From positions 231,001-295,000 of the forward strand of contig CM072863.1 of the NCBI GenBank assembly GCA_036937835.1: DNA of 64,000 nucleotides. Reading direction: 5' to 3'. The notes under the pieces are model-generated. The model was given only the letters and a program-made list of their open reading frames with translations. It made no database searches and had not been told where the DNA came from. The position numbers and the translations under genes are program-made. Every line of letters begins with the position of its first letter. Within the stretch, counting starts at the first letter, position 1. Positions 1-11,844 of the stretch are shown here, piece by piece. The DNA comes from Pampus argenteus (taxonomy: Eukaryota; Chordata; Actinopteri; Scombriformes; Stromateidae).

Positions 1-99
1 AGGAGAACCGATGATCTAAGTTAAACATCTTTAATTAAAAGAGGAAGTGGCACAATTGACTGGTGAACTCCAAAGGCTCAACAGTGTGAACAATGGTGT

Positions 100-620
100 G
101 TTAGGAACAGTGTGCACATGTGCATCTCGGTTACAGTAATGTGTGTGTTTATGACTCTAACCCAACCATGAAGTACCTCAGGGCTTTGTCCTACATCCTG
201 CTTTCATTTGGCAGATTAATACACAATCATAAGAATTCATTGATATGCCAATTACACAACTTTGGTATTCGGATCGGTCAAACACATCAGATTACAGATT
301 ACACAGGATGTGAGGTTAGCCAGGTATGGAAGACATTTAGGAGTCATCTTTGATTCCAATTTTACTTTCTGTCAGTGACATAGCTCAGTCCTGTTTTCAG
401 CAGCTTTGAACGGTTTCAAAAATCAGACAATTTCCATCATTCTCTGACTTGGGTTAGGGTTATGTGTGTTCATTGTGGTAATCACTCTTTACTTGCCTGA
501 TCATTAAAGCACGCTTACGCCTTCATGTTATACAAAATGCTGCAGTCAGACCGTTAATTGATCAATAACTCCTTTCACATCACATAACTCCTGTTTTAGC
601 CTCTTCGCATTGGCTTCCAA
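100..620 (+). mobile_element. Decayed LINE reverse-transcriptase 3' part (L2/Rex-like)
   Basis: Broken-frame translation gives pieces typical of the C-terminal part of teleost non-LTR retrotransposon polymerases: an LGVIFDSNFTF motif near 334-366, then stretches resembling the ...LQHAY..MLYKMLQS... and HW/LPI region near 520-620. Several stops and frameshifts interrupt it, so it is a fossil. The bases from 620 to about 1250 show no gene. Confidence 0.55.
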
Positions 621-1254
621 TTAATTTCTTCTTATTGTTGTTATTAACATTAGCAGTATTAATTTCACAATCAATATCACGCATTTAAACAAATACGTAT
701 TATACACTACAAATAATTCCAAATATGTACAGTAGAATCTGAGTATGTTTCGCTAATGGTGTCCACCAAACATGTGTCTCTAACAAAGAAAACGTATTTC
801 ATAGATACATATGTTATTAGTCATTTATTTTAGTCAGAATATGAATATTAAGTGAGAGTTAAAGCTTCATCATTGAAGATGAAACAGTAGAAAATCCTGC
901 TGCGTGCTGAGTCTCATTCAGCAGACAGTTGGCTGTAAAATGTGCCGGAAACACACAAAACCACTGATAACAAGGAAGATGGTCTCCAAAAATGAAATTC
1001 CTCTGTAATGATTTAAGACTTCAGCAAAATTACCAGGTGCTTTGCTTATCATCCGACTACTCACTCTACTACTAAAACCTAATCCATCCTATGCTGCTGC
1101 TGTGCTGTTCTGTTTCTTCACCATGCTGACCTTCTCTATAAAAAATAAACTGACCAAGATAACACAGGTTGTCTATAAAAACACCCAACCAGGCCTCACA
1201 GTACTGCTGTCAGACTGCAGATACAGAGAAGAGGGTTAGTGCATAAGCACAGAC

Positions 1255-1405
1255 TCATCTGTGTGTTGCAAATATCTAATCAGCCAATCATGTGGCAGCA
1301 ACTCAATGCATTTAAGCATGTAGACATGGTCAAGACAATCTGCAAACCAAGCATCAGAAGAAAGATGATTTGATTTTAAACGTGGTTATTGCCTGATGGG
1401 CTGGT
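1255..1405 (+). mobile_element. Tc1/mariner-like transposon fragment
   Basis: The stretch with the text AATCAGCCAATCATGTGGCA, followed by bases encoding a degraded start of a Tc1-type transposase, matches the usual 5' part of a common teleost Tc1 family (from memory). It is truncated within the first tens of codons and cannot be active. Confidence 0.5.
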
Positions 1406-1409
1406 TACT

Positions 1410-2378
1410 CAGGTACTGTTACTTTAAAAAAATGACACTAGTAAAATTACTTGTGTAAAACTGCACTGTGATGATGATGATGATAATATGAGCTGTTCCG
1501 CTGCAGGGCTCACTGGGAGGGTCTACAGTCAAGTGATGCAGGTCAGGTACCTCAGGGTTTTCTAAATGAGTGAAGGAGCGGACTGGTGGTCCGTCAGCAG
1601 TGATACTTACTGTATTTTCAGAGACAATACTGGTGTAAAATTTTTTTTTTTTTTTTTCAATGTTTTTTCTGTTATATACACATCAGACCTTTTCTGCAAT
1701 TAATACATTAGGCAATGAGTTCATGATGTCACCACAGTGTGAAAACAAAGATACTGCACAAAAGGTGCTCAAAAGCAGCACAAACTAAAGTCCAAATATC
1801 TGAATAACATATTTGTAGAGCTGTGAAGGATGCTTCTGTTAGCCTTAACAGGCAGAAAGAAAAACAGAATAAAAATATTAATAAAACTGTACTGAAAAAA
1901 AGAAAATGAAATGAAAAGAAAAGAAAAGAAAAAAAAAGTGTAACTGCCACGTTAACCTAACTTTTTCTAAAATGTTATAGCCACACAGAGTTTTGGAAGA
2001 GTCGATGGCAACGAGGATGAAATAGAATGATTGTAAAAACATTAATTGTAAAAACATTGATCCAGAAAGAAATTGTCTGCTTCTAGGCCTGAATAATAAT
2101 TTCTACAAATGCTTTAAGTTTCAGTCTGCTCAGTGCTCAGAGGGTGGGTGTTTGGGTGGATGGGTGATAGCTTTAACACCACCACAGGACTTCACAATGA
2201 CTCTGGACACAATAAATAAAAGGTCAACATATCGATTTCCAACTAATGGATTCATTTTCCAGATAGACACAGTGGAGAGTTGCAGATTGATCACATGATT
2301 TAATATTTCAATGACTCGTCCACAAACATTGTTGGTCGATGCCACAGAGACCAGAGGACGCAGTCCAATCAGGTCTCT
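1410..2378. other. AT-rich gap, mkrn2 3' flank
   Basis: No gene is seen. The stretch holds a poly(T) run at about 1639-1658, a poly-purine patch near 1895-1938, and the 3' untranslated region of mkrn2 at its right end. An ATTAAA-type poly(A) signal for mkrn2 lies on the minus strand at 2299-2304, about 75 bases past the stop codon. Confidence 0.5.
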
Positions 2379-5300
2379 CTATGCATCTGCAGTGGGCGGG
2401 GTCTCCGGCTCGTCGCGGCCTGGCCTCGACATCTGCATGAAGAGCTCCCTGAGCTCTGTGATGTCATCATTGAGGGATGGCAGTGGCGGGGCCGGCCGCT
2501 GGTCACGGTCCTCGATGAAATCCCACAGACGGACGCTGTTCATGAACTGAAGAATAAAAAACATAAACTACAAATCCCATGAACACTGAGATATTCAACT
2601 ACAATTGTCAATCAACATTGTGCGGTTTCTGACCCGGACATTCCCCTCGGAGCTCAGCTGTTTCCGAGGTCGGTCCGGTTCTGCTCGGGTCCCATCTGGG
2701 AAGGCATGAAGGTACAAACACTTCCCTCCAAATGGACACGAGCCACGTCCCTGATCGAAGTACTTACAGGCCTTCTTACTGCAGACAGACAGAACAACAC
2801 CTTTAGTCTCCTATACTGCCATATATTCTTTGATTTTTTTTATTGCTTGTATTATTGTAGTCATGTTCAATTAACTCTCCACTAACACATCTCATAACAA
2901 ATGTTTCATTATAGGGTTTCAACAAGTTAAACTTAAAACTTTAACTATGAATGCAACTTATGACCCATTTCATGTCCATACTGGCAAAACACCATAAAGG
3001 ATATTTATTTAATCACATTCAACGTTCTAAAGCAGAAATAACGTTTCTATTGTTCCATCTATTGTTTTTTTCCTCATGTGTGTATGCTGTGTTTTAAGCA
3101 TGGCTGTCATTCTTTAATTCCTCATGGGTCTAATTTGCAGAATCTACCTGGTTCCTCAGATGCAATGGAAACACAAACAGGCTGCACAACAAGTTGAGTT
3201 CCTGAGATTAGTTCCTCTGGGTCCAAAGTACCTGGAACCTTTGGTCAAAATGGGGGAGTTAACAGCAACCCGGAACGAGTCGAGAACGCTGGAACAGACC
3301 AAAACTCTGAGTAGCATTAGCTTGGGAACACAGTGGGGCGAATTAGCCTTTCCACACATGCTGGCTTAGTTTGACTTAGTGTGTCAGCCGAGCGAGCCAT
3401 GCATCTCCAGGATTTCCCACCTAAAGGTGTGTTTCTAACTGATAATGTGCTTGTCTTCAGCCAATAAAGTTTAAAAGCAGCGCCCTCTTTAGCACTTTTT
3501 TTTAATAGCAGCCAGCTATTTGTCATCATGGATTTTCATCTACTGCTTAATAAACACAGACAGGAAGACAAAATGAACGAGAATGAGGAATGAAGAAGAA
3601 GCTATCATTGTCACCACTAAATGATGACGCAGCGTCAGTGATGTCAGGCGGGCCTCCAAACAGAGGCGGGTTGGGTGTGCTTTGACCCAACGGTTTAGGC
3701 GTGACTCGCTGCAAATATGCATGTTTAAAATGTAATGGAAATGCAGATCAACATGGCATGGTTCGACTCAGCAAAAAGGGCTGCATTTGGACGTAGAGAC
3801 TAAGGTCGAGAGCCCGGAGTAGCTGAAAGAGTTTTGATGGCTGAGTCAGGAAGTCTGGATGGAGAAGTGACCATGACAGAGCACACGGATCCTGGTTTAT
3901 TTAAGTCCTTGTGTATCTGATCTATTTGTTTCATTTGTAAGACTTACAGATCAGCTGCTGAAGCAGCCTCAAAACAATATTATAAAGCAGAAATATTCTG
4001 AGTCTACGAAGACAATAAACGCACTGCAACAATGAGAAAGAGGCTCACCTGACTCCAGACTTGAAGAGGTCAATAAGGTGGTTCTTTTCCTCCTGGTCTT
4101 CGACCCAGTGGACTGAGGGGATGACGAACTCTGAGACAACCCGACACTCCGGACACGACCTCAAAGAGTACAAGACAGAGATTACATCAGACTGCACAGC
4201 TGTCCCTAACCGTAACCCGACTTCACAGACTGTCAGTGCTTTAGTCCCACTAAACTACAGTTAGGCCCAAAAATATTTGGGCTCTGCATGCCATCACATT
4301 GGATCTGAAATAAAACAACTACAATGAACTACAAAAAGTTCAGACTTTAAGGTTTAATTCAAGGGGTGGAACAAAAATAGATCCTGTAATCAACTTGTAA
4401 AATTTTTAATCAAGTCCCATCAGTACTTTTTATATGAAGCAGCAGCAGGAAATGTTTTCATCATCAATAACTCAACATGACTCAGGAAACAGTAAAATAT
4501 GGCTGATACATTCAGTCAGAAGCTTCAAAAGTACTGAAAGCTAAAAACAACTTTCTCTTCCAACACAAATTTCCCGTTGTTGGACGCAGTCCCTCAAGGA
4601 AACCTCAATGTGACATCTTAATATTTGCGAGAGTTTGCACTTTTACTAAATTAACTGCTTGAAATGTCTAAATCAGACAAAACAGACCGTTTGTTATTTA
4701 GACCAATTGTGGCATTTGATGTGTTGCTAACTTATGTTATCGCAGCATTCAGCGAGGAGCAGAAGAAACTGCAATCCTCCGAGCCTTTCTGGGTTTCTTG
4801 TAGCACAAATGACGACGGAGGAGACTGTGCCTGACTCGGGACAATAGACAGAAAATACATTAAACATTAGTATTGAAATATCGTTGTTTCTGTGATATGC
4901 AGTTTGCTTTTTTTATCTAAAGTAGTGATCACATATGACTCATCATTGGTAGTAGTTTAAAAAAAGAAATTGGATCATTTTCATTTGCTTGGAATTTTTC
5001 CTCAATTCCTGAGATTTTACCACAAAAAGCTCATAAAATATCACAAATTGTATCACAATTTTTGAGAAAATCTGCAGCAAAACCAAACATTTCTGGCTGC
5101 ATGAAAAACAGAAATCCTGGAGGGAGTGTGAAGCGGCTAGAGCGGGCTGACCCGGCCGACCCCTGCAGGACCCTTACTTGATGATTTGGTTGCTGAAGGT
5201 CCTGGTGCAGCGCCACTGCCGGATGCAGGCCAGACAGAAGACGTGACAGCAGGAGGACAGAATGCCGAACCTGCGGTCTGACGGGTTTGCCTTCTGTACC

Positions 5301-8300
5301 ACCAGCTCCATACAAACAGAACACACCTGAACAATCGTAACAACAGCTAGTTATTCTTACTGTTGCCGTGACAACCTCATAAGTAGCTGCATGAACCCAC
5401 CTTGTCCTGGCTGAGCTGAGCTGCAAATGCCCTCTCCATGTCGGTCTCAAAGGCCAAAAGACACATCTGCAGACAGATGACAGATGTTATATGGACCTCA
5501 GACTTCATGCTGTCTGTCCAGCTGCAATTCTTCTGGTCGAGACTTCCTATATTATCCCATATCCTATAAATGGGTGTCTGGAAACTAAAAGACTGAAATT
5601 CATTGAAAGTGATTCCCAGTTTTCCATTTTTTAATCACCTGCTTTTGTTTACACTGTTTAAACTGTTTTTGAGTCCAACAATGCTGCAGCTAACACACTG
5701 TTCAATGAATAAAATAAAAATGTCATGTGAACTTTATTTTATATATAGTTAATATAATACAATATAGTTTATAGTTTGTCACAACAATGCACTTTAGTAC
5801 AAAAAGTTAGAGCTGTTGCTAAACGAACTGATGTGACCAGGACACACACACACACACACACACACACGTTGACCGGATCAAAGGAAACACAAACATGATG
5901 ATCAGACCAAACCTTCTCATGCGCTCTCCTCTGTTCGGGGTCATGGGGGTGGAGCACCTGCAGCTGGCACACTTCACACAGGTCACCATGGAGATATGTA
6001 CAGTTGTCTCCATAGTAACAATGTCCGGCGGCGGCGTACGGGCAGAGCTGGGGGAGGTTCTGGTAAGCTCCGGCTGCCGGTGGACGATCTACAGCAAGAT
6101 AAACATACAACAACAATCTTCATTTAAACAGCCTGATCACATGGTATTGATTAAATCATGGATACTGCCAGCCAATCAGAACTGTATCTGACCTTGTTCC
6201 TGCACTGACAATCTCGTGTCCAATCCCGTCCTGATGGCGTCCACATACGACTGAGGAGCTGCTGCCATGACCTCTGACCCCAAACTGTCTGCTGCACCCC
6301 TGAACATACTGTCAACACCCAGACCTGACAGAGAGACAGACAAAGAGAGACAGACAGAAAAGGAATTAATTAAAATCGTCTGTGCTCTAAAACAATTGGA
6401 CATGTTTATATTTGTTTCAAAGAAAATATAAATACACCAACCTAGAAAAAAGGTAGAGAAAAATAAATTCAATAAAAATAAATAAAAGTAAACAGGATTG
6501 AACCAACAAAGTAAAAAAAGAATAAAAACTGAAGAAACAAATGATGATTAGAGACAGATTCAACAGTTTTAACAAATTGCTTTAAGAAGATAAAAAACAT
6601 ATGCTATTTGGCAGAACATTATTAAATCCTAGCTATGGAAGTGATCAGTGTTACAGTCAGATGGACAAAACTGACTGAGACCACTTCCTCTAAAGGGTTG
6701 TTTTGGTTTTAAGTCAGTGCTAATAAATATAAGCTTTTAGAGGATTAATTTAGAGTTGCGAGCTGCTGCAGTAAAAACACAGCTGGACGCTGTAGGAGCT
6801 CCTGATGGCAGATGTCGCCTCAGAAACATGAAGCTGAAGTTAAATGTTGTATGTCAGCTGTTACTATATTCATGTTTTTCACATAGAAAATATAATATTG
6901 TCTGATCTGGAGTGGCTTCTAGGATCCAGCCCTCAACGAAGCCAACGAGATTCATCTGGATCTGTTCAGTCCTTTTAAGCAGACAAAGGTGCCTGCGTCT
7001 AAATACACTCTTGTAGAAACGATTAGGGCTGCAACTACAATCATCTATGATTGATTCATGTGCATTTTTTTTATTAATAATCTTCTTCTGGAGCACAAAG
7101 TGACGGCATCAAAACTAAAAACAATATGAATCTATTGAAATATAAAAAGTTAAAGGAGCACCTGGAACCATCAGGTGTCCTGAACAACTCATTGATTATG
7201 ATGATACGACAGTGGATCAGTTAAACCCTGCCAACCACTTCCATCAGATGCCTGAACACAGAGCAGCTATCCTGCCTTCATAAAGAAGCAGCAGGCAAAA
7301 TAAGCAGAGAACCGGCTCTTTTCGGCCCAACTCTAAATACTCTGAACGTGACTTTCTATATTAACATCAGCCTTCAACCTACTGAGGTGTGTCAAACTTT
7401 CACGTGTTGAGTTGTAACATTCAGTGAGAAAGAAAACTGAATTTTACCTGACCGACAAACTCTCTGCATCAACATCAACGCCACGTTCTGCTTCAGCTCT
7501 GCTGCTGTTTGCTCTGAGCAAACACATTCAATTCATCAGGAAATATATGAATGTGTTCATATAATCAACTTTTTGTGATTACTATCTGATTTTGCAGTAG
7601 CTTTTCTTAAAAACTGCAACACATTTTGAAATATTTTATGAGCTCTGTAGTGAACCTGCTGGAACTGTGAATATAATGTGATTAAACTACCACTAATGAA
7701 GAGTCATAAGTAATCACTTCCTGCACGCTGTAGTGATGTCAGTGACCACCACACCAAACCAAATGACAAGTGGTCTGTTGATTTAGACATTTGAACAGAA
7801 AACAGAGAATTCTTGAATTTGCATTTGTATCAGCAATCAGCAATAGGTTTCCTACGATGTGACTTCCCTGTTCACTTGCATACCAACCACAGAGGCTTTG
7901 GAAACTGTAAGAGAGCGACTTACACATTACAACTTTCTCCAGGACTCAGACCAGAACACATATGCCAACTTCTGAATTTATGCCTCAACACCACATATTT
8001 CCAGTTTAATGGCAAATTTTACAGACAGAAACATGGCTGTGCCATGGGTTCCCAGTGGCCAATCTGTACATGGAGGAGATGGAACGCAGGGCCCTGAGCT
8101 CCTTTAAAGGAGTAACACCGAGCCACTGGTTCAAATATGTGGATGACACATGGGTCAAGATCAAAACCCAAGAAGTGCAAGCCTTTACTGAACACATCAA
8201 CTCAGTGGACAGAAACATCAAGTTCACCAGAGAAGATGTTAAGAACAACAGTTTGCCCTTCTTAGACTGTGACAGGAGCCTCCACATTGGGGTATACAGG

Positions 8301-10284
8301 AAACCCACACACACAGACCAATATCTCCTTTTCGACTCACACCACCCACTGGAACACAAGCTTGGTGTTATCAGAACCCTGCAACACAGGGCTGATAATG
8401 TACCCACCAGCTCACAGGCACAAGGGGAAGAACATGAGCACCTGAGGGATGCCCTCAAAACTTGTGGTTATCCCAAATGGGCCTTTGTGAAAACTGCAGC
8501 TGGCTCCAGAAAAACACCAACAAGGGGCCTGTGAATATTCTCATTCATCCAGGTCATAGTTATCTCAAGTGGATTAAATCAATCGCAACTGGACTTGGTT
8601 ATTTGTCTTTGAAGACGTTTCACCTCTCATCCAAGAGGCTTCATCAGTTCATGCTAGCTTGACTAGGCTGGGACTAGTCCAGTCCAATCCGACACCATCT
8701 ATCTCCAATTTACAATGCTGCCCTTTCATCTCTTCCCAGGAGATTCAGGAGTTTAGCCTCTAAGAACAACAGCCATTCACAAAAGACCCCATGTGACTCT
8801 AACGACTGTAGTTATAACACAATAGAACACTAACGAAGTCGAAACTAACTTTCACCACCCCCAACGACTGTCACTAAACGACTGTCGTTGGGCACATGGA
8901 GTGTTAATGAGCCAATGACATCACTGGTCATGTGACTGCCTCCACAGAGGTTAAATACCTGGGTTTCTACACCAGCTAGTTGGACTAGTCCCAGCCTAGT
9001 CAAGCGAGCATGAACTGATGAAGCCTCTTGGATGAGACACGTCTTCAAAGACAAATAACCAAGTCCAGTTGCGTTTGATTTAATTTCCTTGAGATAACCA
9101 TGACCTGGATGAATGAGAATATTCACAGGCTTATATCAGCAATCACAAAATCATAATTTTCTGCAAGGACTGACACAGACAGTAGAGGAAGAAAAGCTTG
9201 TTCACAGTTTAAACTGCTCAATAAGTCCAATAAGCTGCAACATGCAGAAGGTTCAGAGTATATAATCCAACTGTTAACCACAAAAGGAGGATTTTTAGAA
9301 AACTTTAAAGTACGATAAACATCCAACATGATTCTGTCATTTTAAAAGTAAAAGGGCTGACGTGTCCTCACCTCTGTCTCTCAGGACCAGAGTCTTCCTG
9401 CCTCCACTTCGGACTGAAGCTCCGCCTCCAGGCCCTCCTCCACCTGCCTGCCCATCTGAAGCTCCTCCACCTCCTCTAGATGAGGGTTTGATGTGGTCAT
9501 ACCTGCACACAGGTGACACACCTGATTACCCGTCTGTTGGTGAGAGTGTTACCTGGCTGCCAGGTGAGTGTTACCCATCAGTCAGGTGAGTGTTACCTGC
9601 AGCGTTCTCCGTAGGCACACACTCCTCTCTGGTAGAACTTGCAGATGGTGGAGGGTTTGCTGTTGGTCGGGTCATGAGAGAAGAGACAGCGGCTGCCTTC
9701 CCTGCACACACCGTGGAGGAAATACCTGCAACACACACACCTGTTACACCTGCTGCACAGCAAATAAACATTACAAACACACTCATCACCACGGCAACAG
9801 GACACCCTGATGGCAGGTGACTGTCAAACTATGGTACCTGCAGGTAACCATAGCAACAGTACTGATGCTTCAGGTCACACACACTCAAGGACCCCTTGAA
9901 CCTCTTCAAGGACTGACAATACTTCTTCAATGACTTATGGAAGCTCTTCAAGGTCCTATGAGACCACTTCAAGCGCCTCTGTAACGGCGTGACGACAGAC
10001 GACACGGTGTGACGTCAGAGAACATTGGCTCTGACTCATCAGCTGTTACTGTGACGTGTGTTCAGGTGTGTTTACCTGCAGCTTAGTGTAATTGTTTCAC
10101 ACGAAGCTGATAAGACGTCAAGGCACGTGCCGCAGATGTGTTGCTCGATGGAAGACAGGCTAACAGCTAACAGCTAAAAACATTAACACGAGACGCGTGG
10201 GCAGTGATCTCGGTCAGACACAGCGCGCGAGACGTTTAACACACAGATGACTCACCTGCAGGTCACCTGTTTGGTGCTCATCAT
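2379..10284 (-). CDS. mkrn2: Makorin-2, RING-type E3 ubiquitin ligase
   Basis: Eleven coding exons on the minus strand: 10256-10284, 9597-9725, 9372-9502, 7448-7513, 6193-6324, 5913-6088, 5401-5466, 5178-5326, 4049-4159, 2634-2778 and 2379-2546 (1302 nt, 433 aa; human MKRN2 has 416). The domain order is that of MKRN2. Two C3H zinc fingers of spacing C-x7-C-x5-C-x3-H lie at residues 9-27 and 38-56. After a Gly-rich linker come a third C3H (about 178-197), the makorin Cys-His motif (CEVCQLQVLHPHDPEQ), the RING (about 244-297, VCSVC...CPEC) and a fourth C3H (about 334-354). The ending FMNSVRLWDFIEDRD matches MKRN2. The family acts as E3 ligases with RNA-binding fingers. Two adjacent ATGs open the frame; the first, at 10284, is used here. 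The linker exon 7448-7513 fits phase 1 on both sides but is less conserved, so it is the least certain exon. Two donors are GTCAGA (exons 5 and 10). The paralogue mkrn1 is less likely, given the linker and tail. Confidence 0.95.
4258..4400. mobile_element. Possible Tc1-type MITE remnant in mkrn2 intron 9
   Basis: The text CAGTTAGGCCCAAAAATATT resembles the terminal repeat of common teleost Tc1-derived short elements. A matching opposite end was not found with certainty. It lies upstream of exon 9 (4049-4159) within an intron. The call rests on recall of the terminus only. Confidence 0.3.
5839..5868. repeat. (CA)n microsatellite
   Basis: About 14 CA units in mkrn2 intron 6, some 45 bases downstream (in gene sense) of the exon 6 donor at 5912. 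Confidence 0.9.
8529..8680 (-). repeat. Inverted Penelope terminal repeat with hammerhead-like core
   Basis: This is the reverse complement of the 3' terminal repeat at about 8982-9128, separated from it by about 300 bases. On the minus strand it carries CTGATGA (8641-8647). A 6-bp hairpin GCCTCT/AGAGGT follows, and then GAAAC (8617-8621). This order is that of a hammerhead ribozyme core, and such ribozymes are known from Penelope-like terminal repeats. The 3' copy has lost the GAAAC part. Confidence 0.65.
8982..9128 (+). repeat. Penelope 3' terminal repeat
   Basis: Plus-strand copy ending in GAATATTCACAG directly before the right target duplication. CTGATGAAGCCTCTTGGATG is intact at about 9014-9033, but the following bases read GAGACACG where the inverted copy has GAGAGGTGAAACG, so the ribozyme-like core is broken here. 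A third, degraded copy lies at 37495-37590. Confidence 0.75.
9525..9600 (-). repeat. mkrn2: Triplicated splice-donor motif after mkrn2 exon 2
   Basis: On the minus strand the true donor of exon 2 (GCTGCAG then GTAACACTCACC) is followed within about 55 bases by two further copies of GTAACACTC. The last is preceded by CCAG, giving CAG|GTAACA again. These could act as decoy or alternative donors. Confidence 0.6.
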
Positions 10285-11336
10285 CCTCACGCAGCTTCAG
10301 CTGTTTCGACTTCCAACCCCGAAGTTGTCACGTCGGTGCTCCGTTTAAACCGCTCCGACAGACCGCAGCAACTGTAGAAAGGTTCCTCATAATTCTTCTT
10401 CTTCTGTTTAAACGAGGCAGACCGCCAGGTTACGGATGTTTACCGCCCCTGCTGGGCGGAGTGTAAACAAACAAACAGATGCAGACCTCTGGGGATGAAC
10501 AGGTGTGGCAGCTCCAGTACCTGAGATAACTGTCCTGTGAGCCAGACGTGTCTGTTGGTGAGCAGCATCTGTCTAATTCATCACATTATGTGTAATGTCT
10601 CACCTGTGTGAATCACTATTTAAATGCAATAAATATTATCATGATGATTATTATTATGCTAATTGTTATTATTAATTACAGAGGGCGAATTCAGAATCAT
10701 TTCTAAACATATCCAAAGGCAAATGATAGCCTCTATCATTTACAATGCTACATTCAGTTTAATGTAAGTGAGCATTATTCCAGTCACCTGACTTTTATAG
10801 CATAAAACATGTATTTGAATGAACAAAAGGTTAAATTACAGTGTGCTTGGATCTACTTTTAACATTTTTCTTTCTTTCAATTTTAGGAAGAAAACAATAT
10901 AAAATGAGCCAGTCCCTTAGTTTGTAGTTATTTCTATTCTTTAAATTATATGTACTGATGTATATATTGACCATGTTGTATTGTGTCTGATTGGAAAGCC
11001 TTCAGTTTGTATACCTTGTGCAACTTGAATGATCTTGCTTTGAGGTTCATCATAATAGTTTTAGTATTTTCATTTTCATGTTATGCAACTGTTATAAAGG
11101 CAAGGATCTGTTTTTAAAGCACACAAGCGTCTATTATGGATACTGTGGTCCCTACGGATAAGACGGCCATGTGGGATGGATAAATCAACGACAACGATCC
11201 ACATGTTGCCGTTTTTCATGTACTCAGGTGAAATCAGTGGAATGTAAAGTGGAGCTCCACCTCCGCTGAATGCAAGCGCGCACCCGCGGCTAGGGGCACA
11301 CTTCCTATCAATGTATCTGGGCACACCTGTCCCGTC
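10285..11336. promoter_or_regulatory. Divergent intergenic region between mkrn2 and mkrn2os.1
   Basis: About 1.05 kb separate the mkrn2 start codon (minus) from the mkrn2os.1 start codon (plus). The mkrn2-proximal part (about 10290-10480) is richer in CpG, with several CG dinucleotides such as in CCCGAAGTTGTCACGTCGGT, and is the likely mkrn2 promoter. The middle (10600-11090) is AT-rich and shows nothing. CpG density rises again from about 11250, upstream of mkrn2os.1. No TATA box was identified with confidence. Confidence 0.45.
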
Positions 11337-11765
11337 ATGGAGCTCGGAGACCTGCTGCGGTTCAATCACTGCCGCCGGACTGTATACACGCTGGACGCTC
11401 CGGCGGCTCCTGCGGCACCGGCCAGCCTGCGGTGCCCGGTGTGCAGCCAGGAAGTGCGGCTCGGCCTGGTGGAGGCCCCGGTCCGGATCCGGGCTCCAGT
11501 CAGAAACGGACACCGCGCGAGCTGCTGCTTCCTTATGATGTCACAGCAGGGAGCGGCTGGCTTCAGGTAAACTGAGAGAAGCTTGTTTATTACGTTTTCA
11601 AGTTATTTCCACTGAATTGCACAATTCTATAATCTATAAAATCGATAATTTCCAAATATGTGGATAACAGACTGAAACATTTCTAAATTTAAATGCTCAC
11701 CTTTTCACTTCCACTTTCACCAGATACACAGATAGTGGATGGATGGATGGATGGATGGATGGATG

Positions 11766-11844
<79 letters not shown>

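Larger units (their letters stand above)
7828..9145 (+). mobile_element. Penelope-like retroelement, truncated, with 12-bp target duplication
   Basis: The insert sits in mkrn2 intron 3, antisense to mkrn2, bounded by the same 12 bases TATCAGCAATCA at 7828-7839 and 9134-9145. From 7849 the plus strand encodes Penelope-type reverse transcriptase pieces: YDVTSLFTCIPTTEAL, then FYRQKHGCAMGS, VANLYMEEMERRAL, FKYVDDTWVKI (polymerase YVDD box) and LPFLDC...VYRKPTHTDQYLL. Two frameshifts split them, one being a small deletion at about 8050. The reading runs to about 8531. It then meets an inverted copy of the terminal repeat (about 8529-8680). After that come the last codons of the GIY-YIG endonuclease part (HHLSPIYNAALSSLPRRF at about 8689-8745) and the 3' terminal repeat (about 8982-9128). 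Most of the endonuclease is missing, so the copy is dead. Confidence 0.85.
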
